This document shows positions 16,544 to 29,600 of a stretch of DNA of 64,000 bases, in pieces. How positions within the stretch are numbered: position 1 is the first letter of the stretch; each line of letters begins with the position of its first letter. The DNA comes from G963668435 sp963668435 (GTDB lineage Bacteria > Latescibacterota > Latescibacteria > Latescibacterales > Latescibacteraceae). Position numbers and translations under genes: made by a program. Under the pieces are notes generated by a model. That model was not told where the DNA came from and did not search any database. It saw nothing but the letters and a program-made list of their open reading frames with translations. The stretch is taken from assembly GCA_963668435.2 (NCBI GenBank), contig CAXXSC010000002.1:55925-119924 (forward strand). Reading direction: 5' to 3'.

Positions 16544-18805
16544 TATAATATGTGTCGAATGACTGACTGCCCGTTTACAGGCGACCAGTAATAGGTCAGT
16601 TTCATCATGAGCAGACGGTCTTTCCGGTCGGCGTCGCCGTAGGAGTTGTTCTCATTGTAGACGATGTAGAAATGGCTTTTCGGGCTGTACATGTAATCGT
16701 AGAGGAGGTTGACCGACACGCGCTCGTCGGCGTCGTTCCACTGCAGGTAGCATTTGCCGTACATCCTCGTGGTGAACGAGTAGGTCCAGCGGCCCGAGAG
16801 CACATTGGCATAGAGTACGCCGTTTTTCATGTCCAGGTGGTTGTAGGTGTAGCCCAGCTCGCTGACGAAACGCTGCCACATGACCGCGCGGCCCGACAGC
16901 GACAGCGCACGTCCGGTGCCGTCGAGACGTTCGCCCCAGCGGTAGGAGGCGCTTCCCGACAGGGGCTTGGAGCTATTGGTGCTTGTTCCGGCCACATGGT
17001 AGGTCGCGCTGTAATCGCCCTTGTCGATGACAATATTGCGGATGCTGTCATCATAGGGCAGGAAATCGTAGTCGCGGTTGAGACTGTAATAGACCCTGTT
17101 GCCGCCGCGGGTGACAAGCCCGAGTTCGGAGCCTGTCTCGCGGGTCTCGAGCACATTGTTGTGGTCGGTGACATAGCTCAGGCTGTTCTCCCAGAAATAA
17201 TTCTGGATGAACCTGTTGTTGATCCACTTCTTAAGGGTGACCGCGCTGTCGGTTTTCCTGATATTGTCGCGGCGGACAAACCCCATCTCCGGTTTGAACA
17301 GGGAGTCAATACTGGTGTAGGAGGTCTCGAACGCGATCCAGTCCTTGTTCAGCTCGATCTTGACATCGCCCGCGATATCGTCGCCCTCGTCGTCCTTCTC
17401 CAGTGTCCGCGCGATAGATCCCTTGACATACAGTTCCGGTGAGAACTTGTGATAGGCGTCCACACCGAGCGTACGGGAAAAATCATCCGAGTTCGGCTGC
17501 TTGTTCAGTGCCATGAGGCCGATATATGAGCTGCCCCCGCCGAATTCCTGCTTGAGCCTGACCGCGGTGAAATTGGTCGAGGGCTCCACTGCGCCGTCGT
17601 TGAGTTTCGTTTCCTCGCTCTGGATGTTCATGACACCCAGCGAGAGGTTGCCGACCTTGCCGGCGAATTTCGCGCCGCCGTGAAGGGGCGTTCTGACACC
17701 GTCGCGAATACCGATTGTCCGCGAGTTGAACAGGATGAAACCGGCGTCGTCAGACACATACTCGCCTGCTGAGGAATTCATGCTGAAATTGAACAGTCCG
17801 GCGTTCTCGAGGAAAAAGTCGCGTTTTTCAGGAAGATAAATGTTGAAACGTGTAACGTTGACAACCTCTTCCTCGGATTCGATCTGCGCGAAATCGGTGT
17901 TGTAGGTGGCGTCAAACGTAAGCTGCGGTGTGACATGGTAGCGGATGTCGAAACCGGCATCGGCCTCTGTGTCGCTGCTTTTTTCCGGTTCCCGGATCCA
18001 GGTGCCGCCGCCGCGCACATAGGGCTGGATGCCGAGATTGAGACTTTTCTTCGGTAGGTGAATATTCCTGAGACTGGCGAACAGCTCGCCCTTGAATTTG
18101 CCGTTATGGCCCAGGCCGCGCGGGATCGGGACCAGGTAGGTCGTTTCATTGTTGTAGCGGATGTTGCGGGTGATATTAAGGCCCCAGTCGCCGATTTCGC
18201 CGTCGCTGTACTTGAGCGATTTGAACGGGATGGCTATCTCGGTGGCCCAGCCCTCGTTGTTCAGGGCTGATTTCACCCGCCATGCGGCATCCCAGCTCTT
18301 GTTGATGTCTGCACCCTCGTCGCTGATGATAGCGTCCTGCTCGCCGGAAAGGGGATTGGTCACGAACGCATAGCAGGAACGGTTGTCGCGGAATGTGTCG
18401 ATCAACAGCTCGACGCAGTCGCCGCGCATGATGTCTTTGTCGCGTCTCATGCCCGCGGGGAAGACATTGTCCGGGTTCTCGTAATATGCCTGAATGGCGA
18501 AATATATGACATCGTGGCTCTGCACCACCATGAGTTTTGTGCGCTCCGCGGAGGGCTCGCGATCAAGCGGCTCATGCTGAAAAAAAACGGCCTTCATAGG
18601 CTTTTGCCTTCGCCCAGCAGGGATCGTCGAGCTTGCCGTCGAGATGTATGTCGTCATCTTCCACCATGACAACATCGATATTTATATCCGGGCTGTCCAC
18701 GCCGTTTGCCGCTGACACGGGAGCAGCCTGCAGGGAAAGTATGACCGCACCGGTCATGAGGCTGACAAAAAAGTTGGACATATAGACAAAGAACGGTCGG
18801 TTCAT
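16543..18805 (-). CDS. DUF5916-type outer-membrane protein with N-terminal CBM9-like domain (single +1 shift)
   Basis: The gene begins at the ATG ending at 18805 with a signal peptide (FFVSLMTGAVILSLQAAPVSA). The frame breaks in a run of eight A at 18580-18587. Removing one base joins HLDGKLDDPCWAKAKAYEG to FFQHEPLDREPSAERT and gives about 753 aa. Residues about 45-250 are a CBM9-like sandwich (HDVIYFAIQAYYENPD, EIAIPFKSLKYSD, GDWGLNITRNIRY). The rest is a long beta-strand-rich barrel as in the DUF5916 family (GTWIREP, TYNTDFAQIESEEEVVNVTR, FNIYLPEKRDFFLENAGLF). These proteins are envelope-located and of unknown function. The break is most likely a base-calling error. Confidence 0.82.
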
Positions 18806-19063
18806 ACGCAATTTCTCTTTCGTTAAAAGGTTAACTCTTTGTCAGCCATAGTGTTGCCGTGTTACGGGCGCGATGGCGGCTGAAGGTGGAATCGTGTTTT
18901 TTTGCATGCAGAAAGCCCTTGCCCGCGAAAGAGCGCTTTCGGGGACATGCCGTATCTATAAAAATATATCAGTGAAACCGTCTTTGCAGAGGTCAGGACT
19001 TAAAGCCCTGACCCCTGCTTTGACGTCAGATTGTATCGGGAAATGAAATAAGGATTCAGGCCC
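18806..19063. other. Intergenic region with hairpin
   Basis: No gene is evident. A 7-bp inverted repeat (GGTCAGG at 18991-18997 with CCTGACC at 19007-19013) lies downstream of the broken DUF362 gene and could be a weak terminator, but it lacks a T run. Confidence 0.4.
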
Positions 19064-20681
19064 TTATTTCATCAGTAGCATCTTTTTCGTTTCGCTGTGA
19101 CCGTTCCAGGTCAGGCGGTAGAAATAAGTGCCGGAGGAATGATTGTTCGTGTTCCAGACCGCCATGTGATTTCCGGCGGGATGGAAGCCATCGGCGAGAA
19201 CGTCGATACGCTGTCCGGCCATGTTGTAAACCTCGAGCCTCGTGTTGCCGGCCGAAGGAATCCTGAACTCGATCGAGGTGTAGGGATTGAACGGGTTCGG
19301 ATGGTTCTGGCCAAGGACCATTGCTTCCGGTTTGGCGTCTTTGTTACTCTCGACCGAAACCGGCTCGTAGCTGTAGGGCTCGTCCATCATGTGCCAGTAT
19401 GTCTCGCCGTCCTTCTGGAGATAGTACGTGAGGAGCGGCGTTTTGTCGAAATTGTCGAGAGGCGTGAGTGTCGCCTTGCCGTCGCTGCTCCAGTCGTAGA
19501 CAGGAATGTCGAAAGGATTGAGATACGAGTTCAGGCCGAAATCGAGCGCCATGTGGAAAAGGCCCATGTTGCCGGGCTCGTGTCCTGCCAGCCAGTGGCC
19601 GATGATGTCGATATTGTACTGGTTCTTGCCGAAAATGATGATGTTCGACATGAAATCTTCTGCCTGATTGCCCTTGGTGTTGAGATCCACAGAGCCGTCC
19701 GCGAGATGCGGGCCCTGTTTGAAGTTGCCGTCGCGGCCGATGATACCCTCGACAATATGAAGGCCGATCGGGGGTCGCGTTGTTGTTGTCGATAGCGCGC
19801 GAAGCCCAGGATTCCATGCCGATACCGGAATTCCAGCTCGTACCTGCCTTGTCCCAGCGGGGAACGCCGGCGGCGAGGTGACGGTCGTAATTAGCCTTGA
19901 TGTCGGCGAGAGCGTTGGGATTGCGGTGCTCGGAATCCATGTTCATGCTCAGGTTGTAGCCGGAGCAATGAGCCTGGTAGTAATGCGCGATGCTTCCCTG
20001 GAGGTTCTTGGTACAGAGCGTGATACCCATGCCATGCGATTTGAACTTGGCGATATTCAGCATGAAAGTATCAGCGGAATTGATCGGCCAGAGATAGGGG
20101 ATCTTGCGGTACCAGATGCCATCCGGGGTATCTACCCATACGACATCGTCTTCGCTCAGCGAAGTGACAGTTTGCCGACAGTTCTTTGATGTTGGCGCCG
20201 GGTTCTCTCCGCCATATCTTCCCATCCGTGGTTCCTGACATGGCTGCCGTAGTTGACCTCGCGCATGTAGAACTGGTCGCCGCCGAGTCCGAGCTCTTTC
20301 ATACCCTCGATGACACCCTCGGTGAAATGGACATCGGTAAGAATACCCATTTCATATTCGGTTGTCGCCGATTGAGCTGGAGAAAGAGGTGAGGTTGGGC
20401 TTGATGGGAATGAGGTGCGTTAGCGGAACGCCGCTGTCCGAGGGAACAAAGACCGAACGGGAGAAATCCAGACCGGCGTTTTTCTTCGCTTCGCTATTTG
20501 TTTTTACATCGACATCGGTTCTCATGATGAAAACAGCGTCCGGATTGTTCTCTATAAAAGGATGGACGTTGAAATATCCGGCTTCGGTCTGCTGGCGGGA
20601 GGCCAGTGCCGTAATCGGTGTGACGGTGCTTCCGGCGCTTGCAGCAAGTGCCGATTTCAGAAACGTTCGCCTGTTAAACAT
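19064..20681 (-). pseudogene. Tat-exported DUF362 protein with sorting domain, broken by four +1 shifts
   Basis: The start at 20681 gives a twin-arginine leader (NRRTFLKSALAASAGS). The frame then breaks four times: near 20357, 20200-20202, 20171-20173 and 19770-19774. Each break is one extra base, and removing all four gives about 537 aa. The rebuilt protein parallels the intact DUF362 protein at 59646-61331 (NVHPFIENNPDAVF, LNIAKFKSHGMGITLCTKNLQGS, NIIIFGKNQYNIDIIGHWLAGHEPGN). It ends in an FNP-type sorting domain (GQNHPNPFNPYTSIEF...SGTYFYRLTWNG...KKMLLMK). Whether it is a true pseudogene or a sequencing artefact is undecided; the clustering leaves decay possible. Confidence 0.75.
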
Positions 20682-21191
20682 TCTTTTGACACCTTTCATG
20701 GTTATTATGTAAATATAGAATCGAGGGTCACTCACAACACTAAATACCATATTTTTTAGCAAATGGAATCCGTATTTCCGCAACTGTATTTCCCCGTTTT
20801 CATCAGTCAGTCACCGACATCCGGCTTTCGAAAAAATGCAGGCAGTTTCAGGGTTTTCCATGTACCTCGAAGAAAATACTACATTATACAATAATACAAA
20901 CATATTCCCTTTTATTACAACTACTCTTCTTTACGCATATGCTCAGTTCCCGGCTTCCCGGTATCCTAAAAACAGATAGACTTATTACGTTATATACGTA
21001 CCAGCAAAAAAAACGACTCGAAATATTTGATTTTTTTCCTGCAAATAAAAAAACAAAAAAGTCTTGACGTTATCCCCTATATCTTGTATCATTCACCAAA
21101 TTATGCACAATATATTCCTTTTTTCTGTGAAACTTTTTGTTGTGAGAGCGCTCCTTTCGGAGTGTAACCTGCTTGTCAGGGGACCTGTTGT
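20682..21191. other. AT-rich intergenic region with smc promoter
   Basis: No gene is visible. The region separates two divergent genes and contains the promoter described separately. Confidence 0.5.
21064..21092 (+). promoter_or_regulatory. Sigma70-type promoter of smc
   Basis: TTGACG at 21064-21069 and TATCAT at 21087-21092 are spaced by 17 bp, about 100 bp upstream of the smc start. Confidence 0.5.
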
Positions 21192-24100
21192 ATGAAACTT
21201 TCCCGTCTGGAAGTGTACGGATTCAAATCGTTTGCCAAGAAGCTTGACCTCAAGCTCACCGGCGGAATGACCGCTGTTGTGGGCCCGAACGGCTGCGGCA
21301 AAACCAACGTTGTTGATTCCATCCGTTGGGTGCTTGGCGAACAACGGCCGAGTATGATCCGTCTCGAGCGTATGGAGGATGTGCTGTTCAAGGGCTCCGA
21401 AACACGCCGTCCACTGGGCATGTCGGAGGTTTCTCTCACCATCGAGAACGATTCCGGCCTTCTGCCGCTGTCGATGCCGGAAGTGACTATTACCCGCCGT
21501 CTGTTCCGTTCGGGCGAATCCGACTATCTCATCAACAAAAAATCCTGCCGTCTGGCCGACATCCACGATCTGCTCATGGATACCGGCATGGGCACTGACT
21601 CGTACAGCCTCTTTGAGCTGTCGATGATCAATGCCATTTTATCCGACAAGACAGACGACCGCCGCCATATTTTCGAGGAGGCCGCCGGCGTTACCAAGTA
21701 CAAGGCCCGCCGCAAGTCGGCCATGAACAAGCTGTCGAGCATCGAGGATGATCTGGAGCGTGTCGGCGATATCATCGCGGAGCTGAAACGCCGGGTGGAA
21801 TCTTTGAAACGCCAGGCATCCAAAGCCCATCGATACCGTATGCTGAAAGGTGAGCTCAAGAGCAAGAGCATCGCCATCGCGTCATTCGAGCTGGAGTTGC
21901 ATAAAAAGAAATACGATTCGGTAAGCCGTCAGCTCGACCAGCTCGAAACGACCATCGAGTCGGCCCGTATGGGTGTATCCAGGAGCAGCGGCGATATCGA
22001 GCGCCTTGGCGCCGGAATCGTTGATGTCGAAAAAGAGCTGGGCGATGTTTCCAGCCGTTTCAGTGAGAGCCTGACTGCGATATCGGAAACGGAAAAAGAG
22101 CTGGCGCGCCTCAGCACGAGACTTGAATCACTGGACGAGATCGCCTCGCGTTCCCGGGAATCATCGAAACGGAACAGCGAATCCCTCGAACGTCTCGCCA
22201 AAGCCCACGGCGATTGTGCCGAGTCGCTGAATCAAGCGGTCGAACGCCTTTCCAGTGTCGAGTCATCTTTTGCCGGGCTCGAACGTGTTTTCAAAGAAAA
22301 GCAGGCACAGGTCGACGCGCTTGCGAAAGATCAGGCATTCCTTGAAAGCGAACTCAGGACTATCGAGAATGACCTTGCCACCGGCAGGGCCTCTCTCGGA
22401 AGGCTGGAGGCTGAACGCGGCCAGGGAAAAATACGTCTGGAAGAAATTGACCAGCGTATCGAATCGCTGACACAAAGTGACAGTGATATTGCCCGTGAAC
22501 TTTTGGCGCTTGGCGAAGAGCGAAGCCGTCTCGAACGCGACCAGCATGATCTTTTGAATAAGATCGGGGAAATGCGCAAATCTCTCGACGAGGCGGGTGA
22601 TGAGCTCGCAACGCTCGATTCGAGACTTCGTGAGGCTTACGAACGCCGAAGCGCCGTCAAGGCGGAGCATGATTTCCTCGAGGAGCTCATTTCCTCGCTC
22701 GAGGGGTATTCCGACGGTGTCAGGAATGCTGTCAACTCGAGCCAGCTCGAGGGGACGTGTGCATGGTGTGCTTGGCGATGTCATTTCCGCCGACGAGCAG
22801 TATATCACGGCGATCGAAACGGCACTTAAAGACCGTCTCCAGACAATACTTGTGGAGAACGAGGATGACGCGCTTCTGGGGGCGGGCTACCTGCTTGCCG
22901 ATGAACGCGGCAGGGCGGCATTTCTCCCGCTTTCAGGCGGTGCTGGCGGAACAGGCGATTTCGAGGTGCCCGATATCGAGGGCGTTGTCGGACCGGCCTG
23001 GCGTTTTGTCAGGACTGAAGCACGTTTCTCGGCTGTGGTGAAACGGATGTTCTCCGGCATTGTTGTCGTGGAAAGCCTCAGGCAGGCGCTTGCCGCTGCC
23101 AAAACAACCGAAGGCCGTGGGCTGAGTTACGTCACGCTCACCGGTGAAATGGTTGGCTCAGCGGGCGACATCCATGCCGGAAAAACCGAGAACACCGAGG
23201 CCACCGTGATCGGCCGCGCGGAACGTCTGAAAGCACTTGCCGCAGATCTCGCCGCTGTCGACAGGACTGTGCGCGATCTCGAAGAGAGCCGGGACGAGTT
23301 GACCAACCGATCAATGGTCATGCGCGGTATGGTTGCCGAGATGGAAAAAACGAAAGAATCGATACGCACGAAACTGGATGAGGTCGTTTCCCGCGAAGCG
23401 AGAATTGTGGCCAAGAAAGACGCTGTAAAAGATTCTGCTGACACGCTTCGTGCCGAGGCCGAACGTATCGGCGAATCTTTCGTCCGTCTCGATACGGAGA
23501 TGGCACGTCTGAACTCCGTGATCGGGGAGAATACGACCCTTCGGGACGGCGCCGAGGCTTCTCTCGGCCAGAACAGGGCCGCCATGAACGATGCCCGTCT
23601 GGCGCTCGAAAAGCAGCGTAGCGAAATGACTGCCATCGAGGTGGAACGTGCCTCTCTGATAGAGAAAAAAGCCGCTTTGACACGTGAGATGACCTCCATC
23701 GCCGAGCGGCGTGAGGCGCTTGCCCAGGCTTCGGGACGGTCCCAGGGTGAAATCGAGCGTGCCGAAGAGGAAATCCTCGAAACCGGTGAGCACAAGCAGG
23801 AACTCGGCATTCGTCTCGCCAATCTCGAAAAAGAGCATGAGGGCCTGATCGCCGGTAAAAACGAGGTGGAGCGACGTTACAACGAGTTACGGAGCAAACG
23901 GAGCGATCTCGAAAAACGCCTTCAGGAACAGCGCCGCGAACTCGATGAAATGAATCGCCGCGAATCCGCCCTTAAGCTCGAACGCGATGAGACGCAGATG
24001 CGCATGAGCAACATTCGCGAACGCCTTGCCACCGAATTCTATATCGAAAGCGACGAGGAACTGAGCATTCCTACCGATCCCGAGTTCGATCCCGCTAACG

Positions 24101-24789
24101 AGCGGCTTCTGCTCGATGATCTCAGGCGCAGGATCAACAATATCGGCGATGTCAATCTTGCCGCAGAGGCGGATTACGAGGAGGAGAAGAAACGGCTCGA
24201 TTTCCTCGAGAGTGAGCGCGGCGACCTTGTCGAGGCAGGCGAGACGCTGAAAAGCGCGATCACGAAGATCAACGGCATTGCCCGCTCCCGTTTCGTGGAG
24301 ACATTCGAGCGTATCAAGAGCAATTTCAAGGACATGTACGGAGAGTTCTTCCAGGGCGGGACCTGTGAGCTCGAGCTCGAGGAAGATGCCGATCCTCTTG
24401 AGGCCACGATCAAAATTTCAGCGCGTCCCCCGGGCAAAAATATCCGTACCATCGGCCTTCTTTCAAGCGGCGAACGCGCACTGACCGCGATCAGCCTGCT
24501 ATTCGCCATCTATCTTGTCAAACCCAGCCCGTTCTGTATCCTCGACGAGGTCGACGCGCCCCTGGACGATGCCAATATCGACCGTTTCCTCAGGGTGCTG
24601 AAGCGATTCTCCGCACGGACCCAGTTCATCATGGTCACTCACAACAAGAAGACCATGGCTGCGGCGGACAACCTCTACGGTATCACGCAGGAGGAGCCGG
24701 GCCTTTCACGTCTGGTCAGCGTCCGTATCTCCGATGCCGATCCGGGTGAGATATCAGCGTCTGAAATCGAGGAAGAAGCGGCGGTGTAG
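21192..24789 (+). CDS. smc: Chromosome segregation ATPase SMC (single +1 shift)
   Basis: SMC organises and compacts the chromosome as a dimeric ATPase with ScpA and ScpB. The N-terminal ATPase lobe has Walker A GPNGCGKTNV near residues 31-40. Long coiled coils flank a hinge (GVRNAVNSSQLEG, then RVHGVLGDVISADEQYITAIE). The C-terminal lobe has the LLSSGERALTAISLLF signature and the Walker B CILDEVDAPLDDAN. One extra G in the run 22751-22754 splits the frame; removing it gives 1198 aa, the expected size. The gene is essential or nearly so in most bacteria, so the shift is very likely a sequence error. AGGGGA precedes the start. Confidence 0.93.
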
Positions 24790-24829
24790 GGGGCAGAATA
24801 CAGAAGAAATATTCCCCTCGGTGTTGCCG

Positions 24830-24855
24830 CCCCCCTTTGTAAGGGGGTTTTTTTA
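24830..24855 (+). terminator. Terminator after smc
   Basis: CCCCC and GGGGG enclose a 7-base loop, followed by seven T. It separates smc from the convergent Omp85 gene. Confidence 0.8.
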
Positions 24856-24878
24856 TATCCAAACATGACAGCCGACAG

Positions 24879-26582
24879 CTAAAACTCCCGCCGCATACTC
24901 ACGTGCAGCTTGCTTTCCGCAAATCCGCCTTCGTCGGGAAGGCCGTAGTCGAATCCGACCACACCCGCCCGCGAGGCTATTCTGAGGCCGAAACCGCAGC
25001 CCCAGATTGTCCGCTTATTTTTCGTTTCCACATCATCGAGCAGGCTCAGGTTTTCGAGATGCCCGATATCGTAGAAAATGAACGCCCGCGAGCGCTCGCC
25101 GGTGAGAAAACGGTATTCGAGACTTCCCATGTAGGCTTTGACCGCCGGATACATTTTTTCGGCATGGCCGCGGATCGTGCGTGAGCCGCCGAGCCAGTAG
25201 CGGTCTGAGGGTGAGAGCGCGTCGATTCCTGTGTCGATACGGCGGTAGCGGAGCATGATCGCGAGGACTTGCCGTTTTCTCACAGGCACATACTGCGTGA
25301 GATCCATTTCGAGCCGTTCCAGCCTGCTGTTGTCCGTCTCTCCGAGAGTGAAACGTTTCGCGAGCATTGACCAGCCTGCACTGTAATCCGCGCCGCGCGT
25401 GGGATTGAGCTGATCGTCGCTTGTGCGCCAGCTGACAGCGCTCTCAATCCCCTGCGCACTCGAGCTGTAAAGAGTGTCGGCGCTGACTTTCTCATAACGC
25501 CAGCCAAGTGAAATTCCGAATGTCCCGAAACGCCGTTCGACTCCGCCGGAAAGCGAGGTCTGGATATAGCCCTGAGCCTCACGCTCCTCCTGCATGAACG
25601 TGCCGCTGACATGGTAGGGCCTTCCGAAAATCCACGGTTCGGTATAGGCGAGTTCGAGGTCCTCGCTGTCCCCGCCGAGTTTTTCCCAGCGGAAAGCGGC
25701 GGCGCGGCCTGTCCCGAAAAGGTTGTTGAGCGTTATGTCCGCAGTACCCACGATCTCGCCCTTGTTGTCATCTGTCGATGAGGGTTGGTAGCCGAGAACA
25801 CCGTCGAAACTGCCCTGACTGCCTTCCTCCATGTTCAGCTGCAGAATTCCCTCGCCGCGCTCGCCGAACACGATCAGAGGATCCGATGCAATCCTTACGT
25901 GGCTGAGCTGGGCAAGAAGGCTCCGGGCTGTTTCAGTGTTGTTTGTGGCCGCTTTTCTGCCGATCAGTGAGGACAGTTCCCGTGCGACTGTGGCGGGTTT
26001 TGTCCTGCTCAGTCCGAGGACAGCGATCGAATCGATCAGCGCCTGCCTGCCCGGCGTGACATACAGATCGACATCGATACTGTCGCTCCGTGCCCTGAGT
26101 CGCGGAACGACACTGACCTCGGGATATCCTTCGTCAAGGAACTTTCCGAGAACGGATGACATTGCTGTTTCCAGTATGTCCTGTGTGAATGCCGATCCCT
26201 CACGCATGTCTTGCGTGGGCGCTGTTACGGTGCTTTCTCCGCCATCTATCACCGTGCTTATACGGCCTGTTATGACTGCCTGTCCGGGGCTTATTTCGAA
26301 ACGCAGTGTAATGTTGTTTTCACTGCTGTCGGGATTAGCTGTGACCTTTGCACCCCACCATCCTTTCGCACGCATTCTTTCCAGGATGAGCGTCGTGTCG
26401 CGGGCAATGTAACCGTCGTTGAGGATGCCGCCGGGACGTGACAGCAGTTCGGCCGATAACTCTCCTGCAAGGAGTGAATCGATTCCGGCGACCAAGACAC
26501 GGTCAAGCGGCATATCCGCATGTGCTGATCCGCAGAGTAGCGCGAAAACGGTCATGATAAGTATGGTGAAAAGCTGTTTCAT
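24879..26582 (-). CDS. Omp85/BamA-TamA-like outer-membrane protein with POTRA domains
   Basis: The 567-aa protein (ATG at 26582, AGGACA site) has a signal peptide ending in CGSAHA. Residues about 25-240 hold POTRA-like alpha/beta repeats (LDRVLVAGIDSLLAGELSAEL; ALIDSIAVLGLSRTKPATV). Residues about 250-567 form a 16-strand-type barrel with the family hallmark RTIRGH and a C-terminal aromatic-ending strand (HVSMRREF). Omp85 proteins insert or translocate proteins through the outer membrane. This one is shorter than BamA (about 800 aa) and closer to TamA-like members. It lies 51 bp after the SprA-like gene in the same operon, so a dedicated assembly role for that protein is plausible. Confidence 0.85.
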   Translation of the reverse strand: MKQLFTILIMTVFALLCGSAHADMPLDRVLVAGIDSLLAGELSAELLSRPGGILNDGYIARDTTLILERMRAKGWWGAKVTANPDSSENNITLRFEISPGQAVITGRISTVIDGGESTVTAPTQDMREGSAFTQDILETAMSSVLGKFLDEGYPEVSVVPRLRARSDSIDVDLYVTPGRQALIDSIAVLGLSRTKPATVARELSSLIGRKAATNNTETARSLLAQLSHVRIASDPLIVFGERGEGILQLNMEEGSQGSFDGVLGYQPSSTDDNKGEIVGTADITLNNLFGTGRAAAFRWEKLGGDSEDLELAYTEPWIFGRPYHVSGTFMQEEREAQGYIQTSLSGGVERRFGTFGISLGWRYEKVSADTLYSSSAQGIESAVSWRTSDDQLNPTRGADYSAGWSMLAKRFTLGETDNSRLERLEMDLTQYVPVRKRQVLAIMLRYRRIDTGIDALSPSDRYWLGGSRTIRGHAEKMYPAVKAYMGSLEYRFLTGERSRAFIFYDIGHLENLSLLDDVETKNKRTIWGCGFGLRIASRAGVVGFDYGLPDEGGFAESKLHVSMRREF

Positions 26583-26633
26583 TGCTGTGTCCTGACAATG
26601 TTGTCGTATGTCGCCGCCCATGACGGCTGCTGC

Positions 26634-29600
26634 TTAAAACAGTGCACGGAGCTGTGTCCGTGCGAAATGTTCGAAATCACGGTCGGCGAAACGTCGTCCG
26701 GTGTATGACGCCACGAGGTTCATGCGCTGCGAGAGACGGTAGTCGCAGATCACGGAAATATCATGGTTGCCGCCCTCTTTTCTGCCGCGGGCCATTGTGT
26801 AGGGCAGAAGTGTCTGCGGCGTTGGTTTGTCAACGTTGACTGTCGTGTTGGCGTAGGAGGCCTCGATCCTGCCCCTTCCCGCGAAAAAGATACTAAGCGC
26901 CGGTTTCAGCACGTAATACATAGCCGTGATATCGCCGACATCGTCCTTATCCCTGCCCATGCTGGCTGTACCGCCGACCTTGAGCCATGAGCGCGGATAC
27001 CATGCGATGCTGCCGTCACCGGAATAGGCGTCAACCTCGAAATTGCCGGAAATCCGTTCTTCCATCTTGCGTGTCATGAGTTCATGTTTGACTGTCGTTT
27101 CCAGGTCCCACTCCTCGCCCACGGGGATGCGGAACCTCAGCGATTCCTCGTTTTCGACACGACGTTCCGCACCACTGACATATTCTCCGTCAAAAGAGGC
27201 GAAACGGAAAACACGGAGCCTGACATTCCCCTTGTCACCGAGAGGAGCACTGATATCTTCCTGAATACGCATGTCACCCGAGGCGGTCGTGCCGTTTTTC
27301 CGGAATTTCGAGAGCCTGAGCAGGAAAATGTCGGCCGCATCTGCCGAGGAACGCTCGTTCACCTCGAAAGAAGTCTCGAATCGTACATCCTCGGCGAATC
27401 CCGTTTTCGCAAGAAACCGTTTGGGGAGGACAAACACTGTTTTGTTGAAGACCGCGACCGTGTTGACCGGACGGTAGCTGTCGAGCGTTTCCTCGTAAAG
27501 GTAGTATTCGCCGTATTCGTCGGGAATGAATTCCTCGGGATCGCGGACACCATCCTCGTTGCTATCCTCCCATCGGTAGCTGCCGCGGCCTGTTCCCGCA
27601 TAGATATAGTTCCGGCTTTTCAATGTCTCACGGGCCCGTCCCGCACGGTAGGAAAGGTCGATCGAGAACCTGCCGCTGTCCGGCCGCCACGATGTTTCCA
27701 CGACCGCCTGTTCCGTGCGTCCTTTCTGAAGGCCTCCCTCCCTGTCGCGCCGCGAGTACTGTGCCCTGAACATGGCAGGGAAACGCTCATCGAGTGTCAC
27801 GCCCATGCTGCCGCCCCTGACATTGGAGCTGTCAGCCCAGCCGGTCGTATTCCTGCTCTGCTCATCCCTGTATAGCCAGTCGGCGTTTGTGTAGAAGCCG
27901 AAAAGTGACGGTGTCGTGATACCTGTCTCGATCTGGTTGTAGCGGGCGCCGTGAGTAAACTTGCCGCGGCCCTCGGCGGTCTCGCGCTCGTATACGGTGT
28001 TGTTGGTGAAACCGGCGAAAGCGCCAGTGATCCGGGAGTGGAGACGGTCGATAGTTTCGTCCGGCAGGGACGGGATGTCTTTACGCTCGATGGCCGCGAT
28101 TTCCGTGCTGCTTTTCAGAAATTCACCGTAATTCAATGTCCCGGTCACGGCGTTTCGGTCCGACTGTGCCTCGCCACCGAGCTTGATCGAGCCGCCCGAA
28201 AGGCTGAATCCGCTCTCCTTGAAACGGCCTTCATGAAGTGCGAGCCCGCCGCCGTATTCAGTCACGCGTTCCTCGGTGGAATCGAGCACCAGCGGCAGTC
28301 CCCAGCGACGGTTTTCTTCGGCGTCACGGTCACGGTCCAGCGGCTTGAAGCGTTCGTCGCGGTCCTGGAAACGCCCGTTGAGCATGAGTCTGAGCGGTAT
28401 TCGTCTGCCGATCACCGGTGAGAAACTTCCGCCGATACGGTGCGCCGCGCCGCTATTGTCGCCGTCGTCGAGCGAGGAAAGCGTGTTGAGGTCGACCGAG
28501 GAACCGGCGCTTTCGCCCTCGATGTGTAAGGATTCGAGCGGATCGAACGCGACCGTGAGCCCGGCGAGATCGTGGGTGACCGGACCGTCGAGCAGGGCCA
28601 CCGGATCATAGGAGGCTCCCGAACCGTCCACGCGGTCGACCGGCTGAACGTACTCGTAAACGCCGCCGCCCTTATAGCGGTAGCTGCCCTTGTCCTCGCC
28701 GACCCAGGAGAATGTCGCGTTATACTCGCCGTCCTTGGTAGGGTTGTAGACAAGGATGCCGTCCACCATGTCGTAGGTGCCGGTGGAATCACCTGTCGCC
28801 GGACGGAGCCCGGAGAATGCGGCGGGACTGTCGCCAGCCTCAGCGAGAGCGCTTTTCATGCTGTCGTCGATGTCGAAAAGCACGGGACGGTCAGCATCGT
28901 CCGATTCACGGGCGGCGACTGCGCTGATTTTCAGTTTTCCGCCGAGATAGTTCCCGCTGCCGCCGCCGGAATAGAATACGCGCCGATAGCTTTCGCTCGT
29001 GTACTCGTAGTCGCAGACAATACGCATATCGGAGCCGATCATCCGGTGTTCGGTGAATGTCAGCTCGCCGGTGCTGTAGTCGATGGTGTAATCGTAATTG
29101 CCGCCGCGGGTCATGCGCTCGCCGTTGATCCAGACTTTTTCCGAGCCGGGGATGACCGCGATATCGCTGTTGCCGTTTTCCGCGTTGAGACGGTAGGGGC
29201 CCTGGTTGCCTTCGATCGGTGTGATCGTGATACTCATGTGACGGCCTTCCGAGAGGGCCCCGGACGCGAATACTTCGGTGTTCCCGTGCTGGACAGAGGC
29301 AAGCGCCCCCGACAGGCGACGCGTGTAGGACAGCCAGTTGCCGGTACTGCTTTCGAGGTCGGTGTCGCCCATGTCGACGCGGAAATACTTCCCCCTGATC
29401 TGGATGAGCACGCGGTCGAGTTCGGAGAGTTCGCGCGTGTCTCCCTCGGGAGTGATCGGCACATTCTGGTCGGATATAACGGCGTTGAGGCTGATATCGT
29501 CGCTGAGCTGGCCGTTGATATTGAGACGGAGTGTCTGGTTAAGCGCGGTTTCCCTGCCGGAGCCGAGATTGATATCGAATGTCTTCGAGCCGCCGAAACG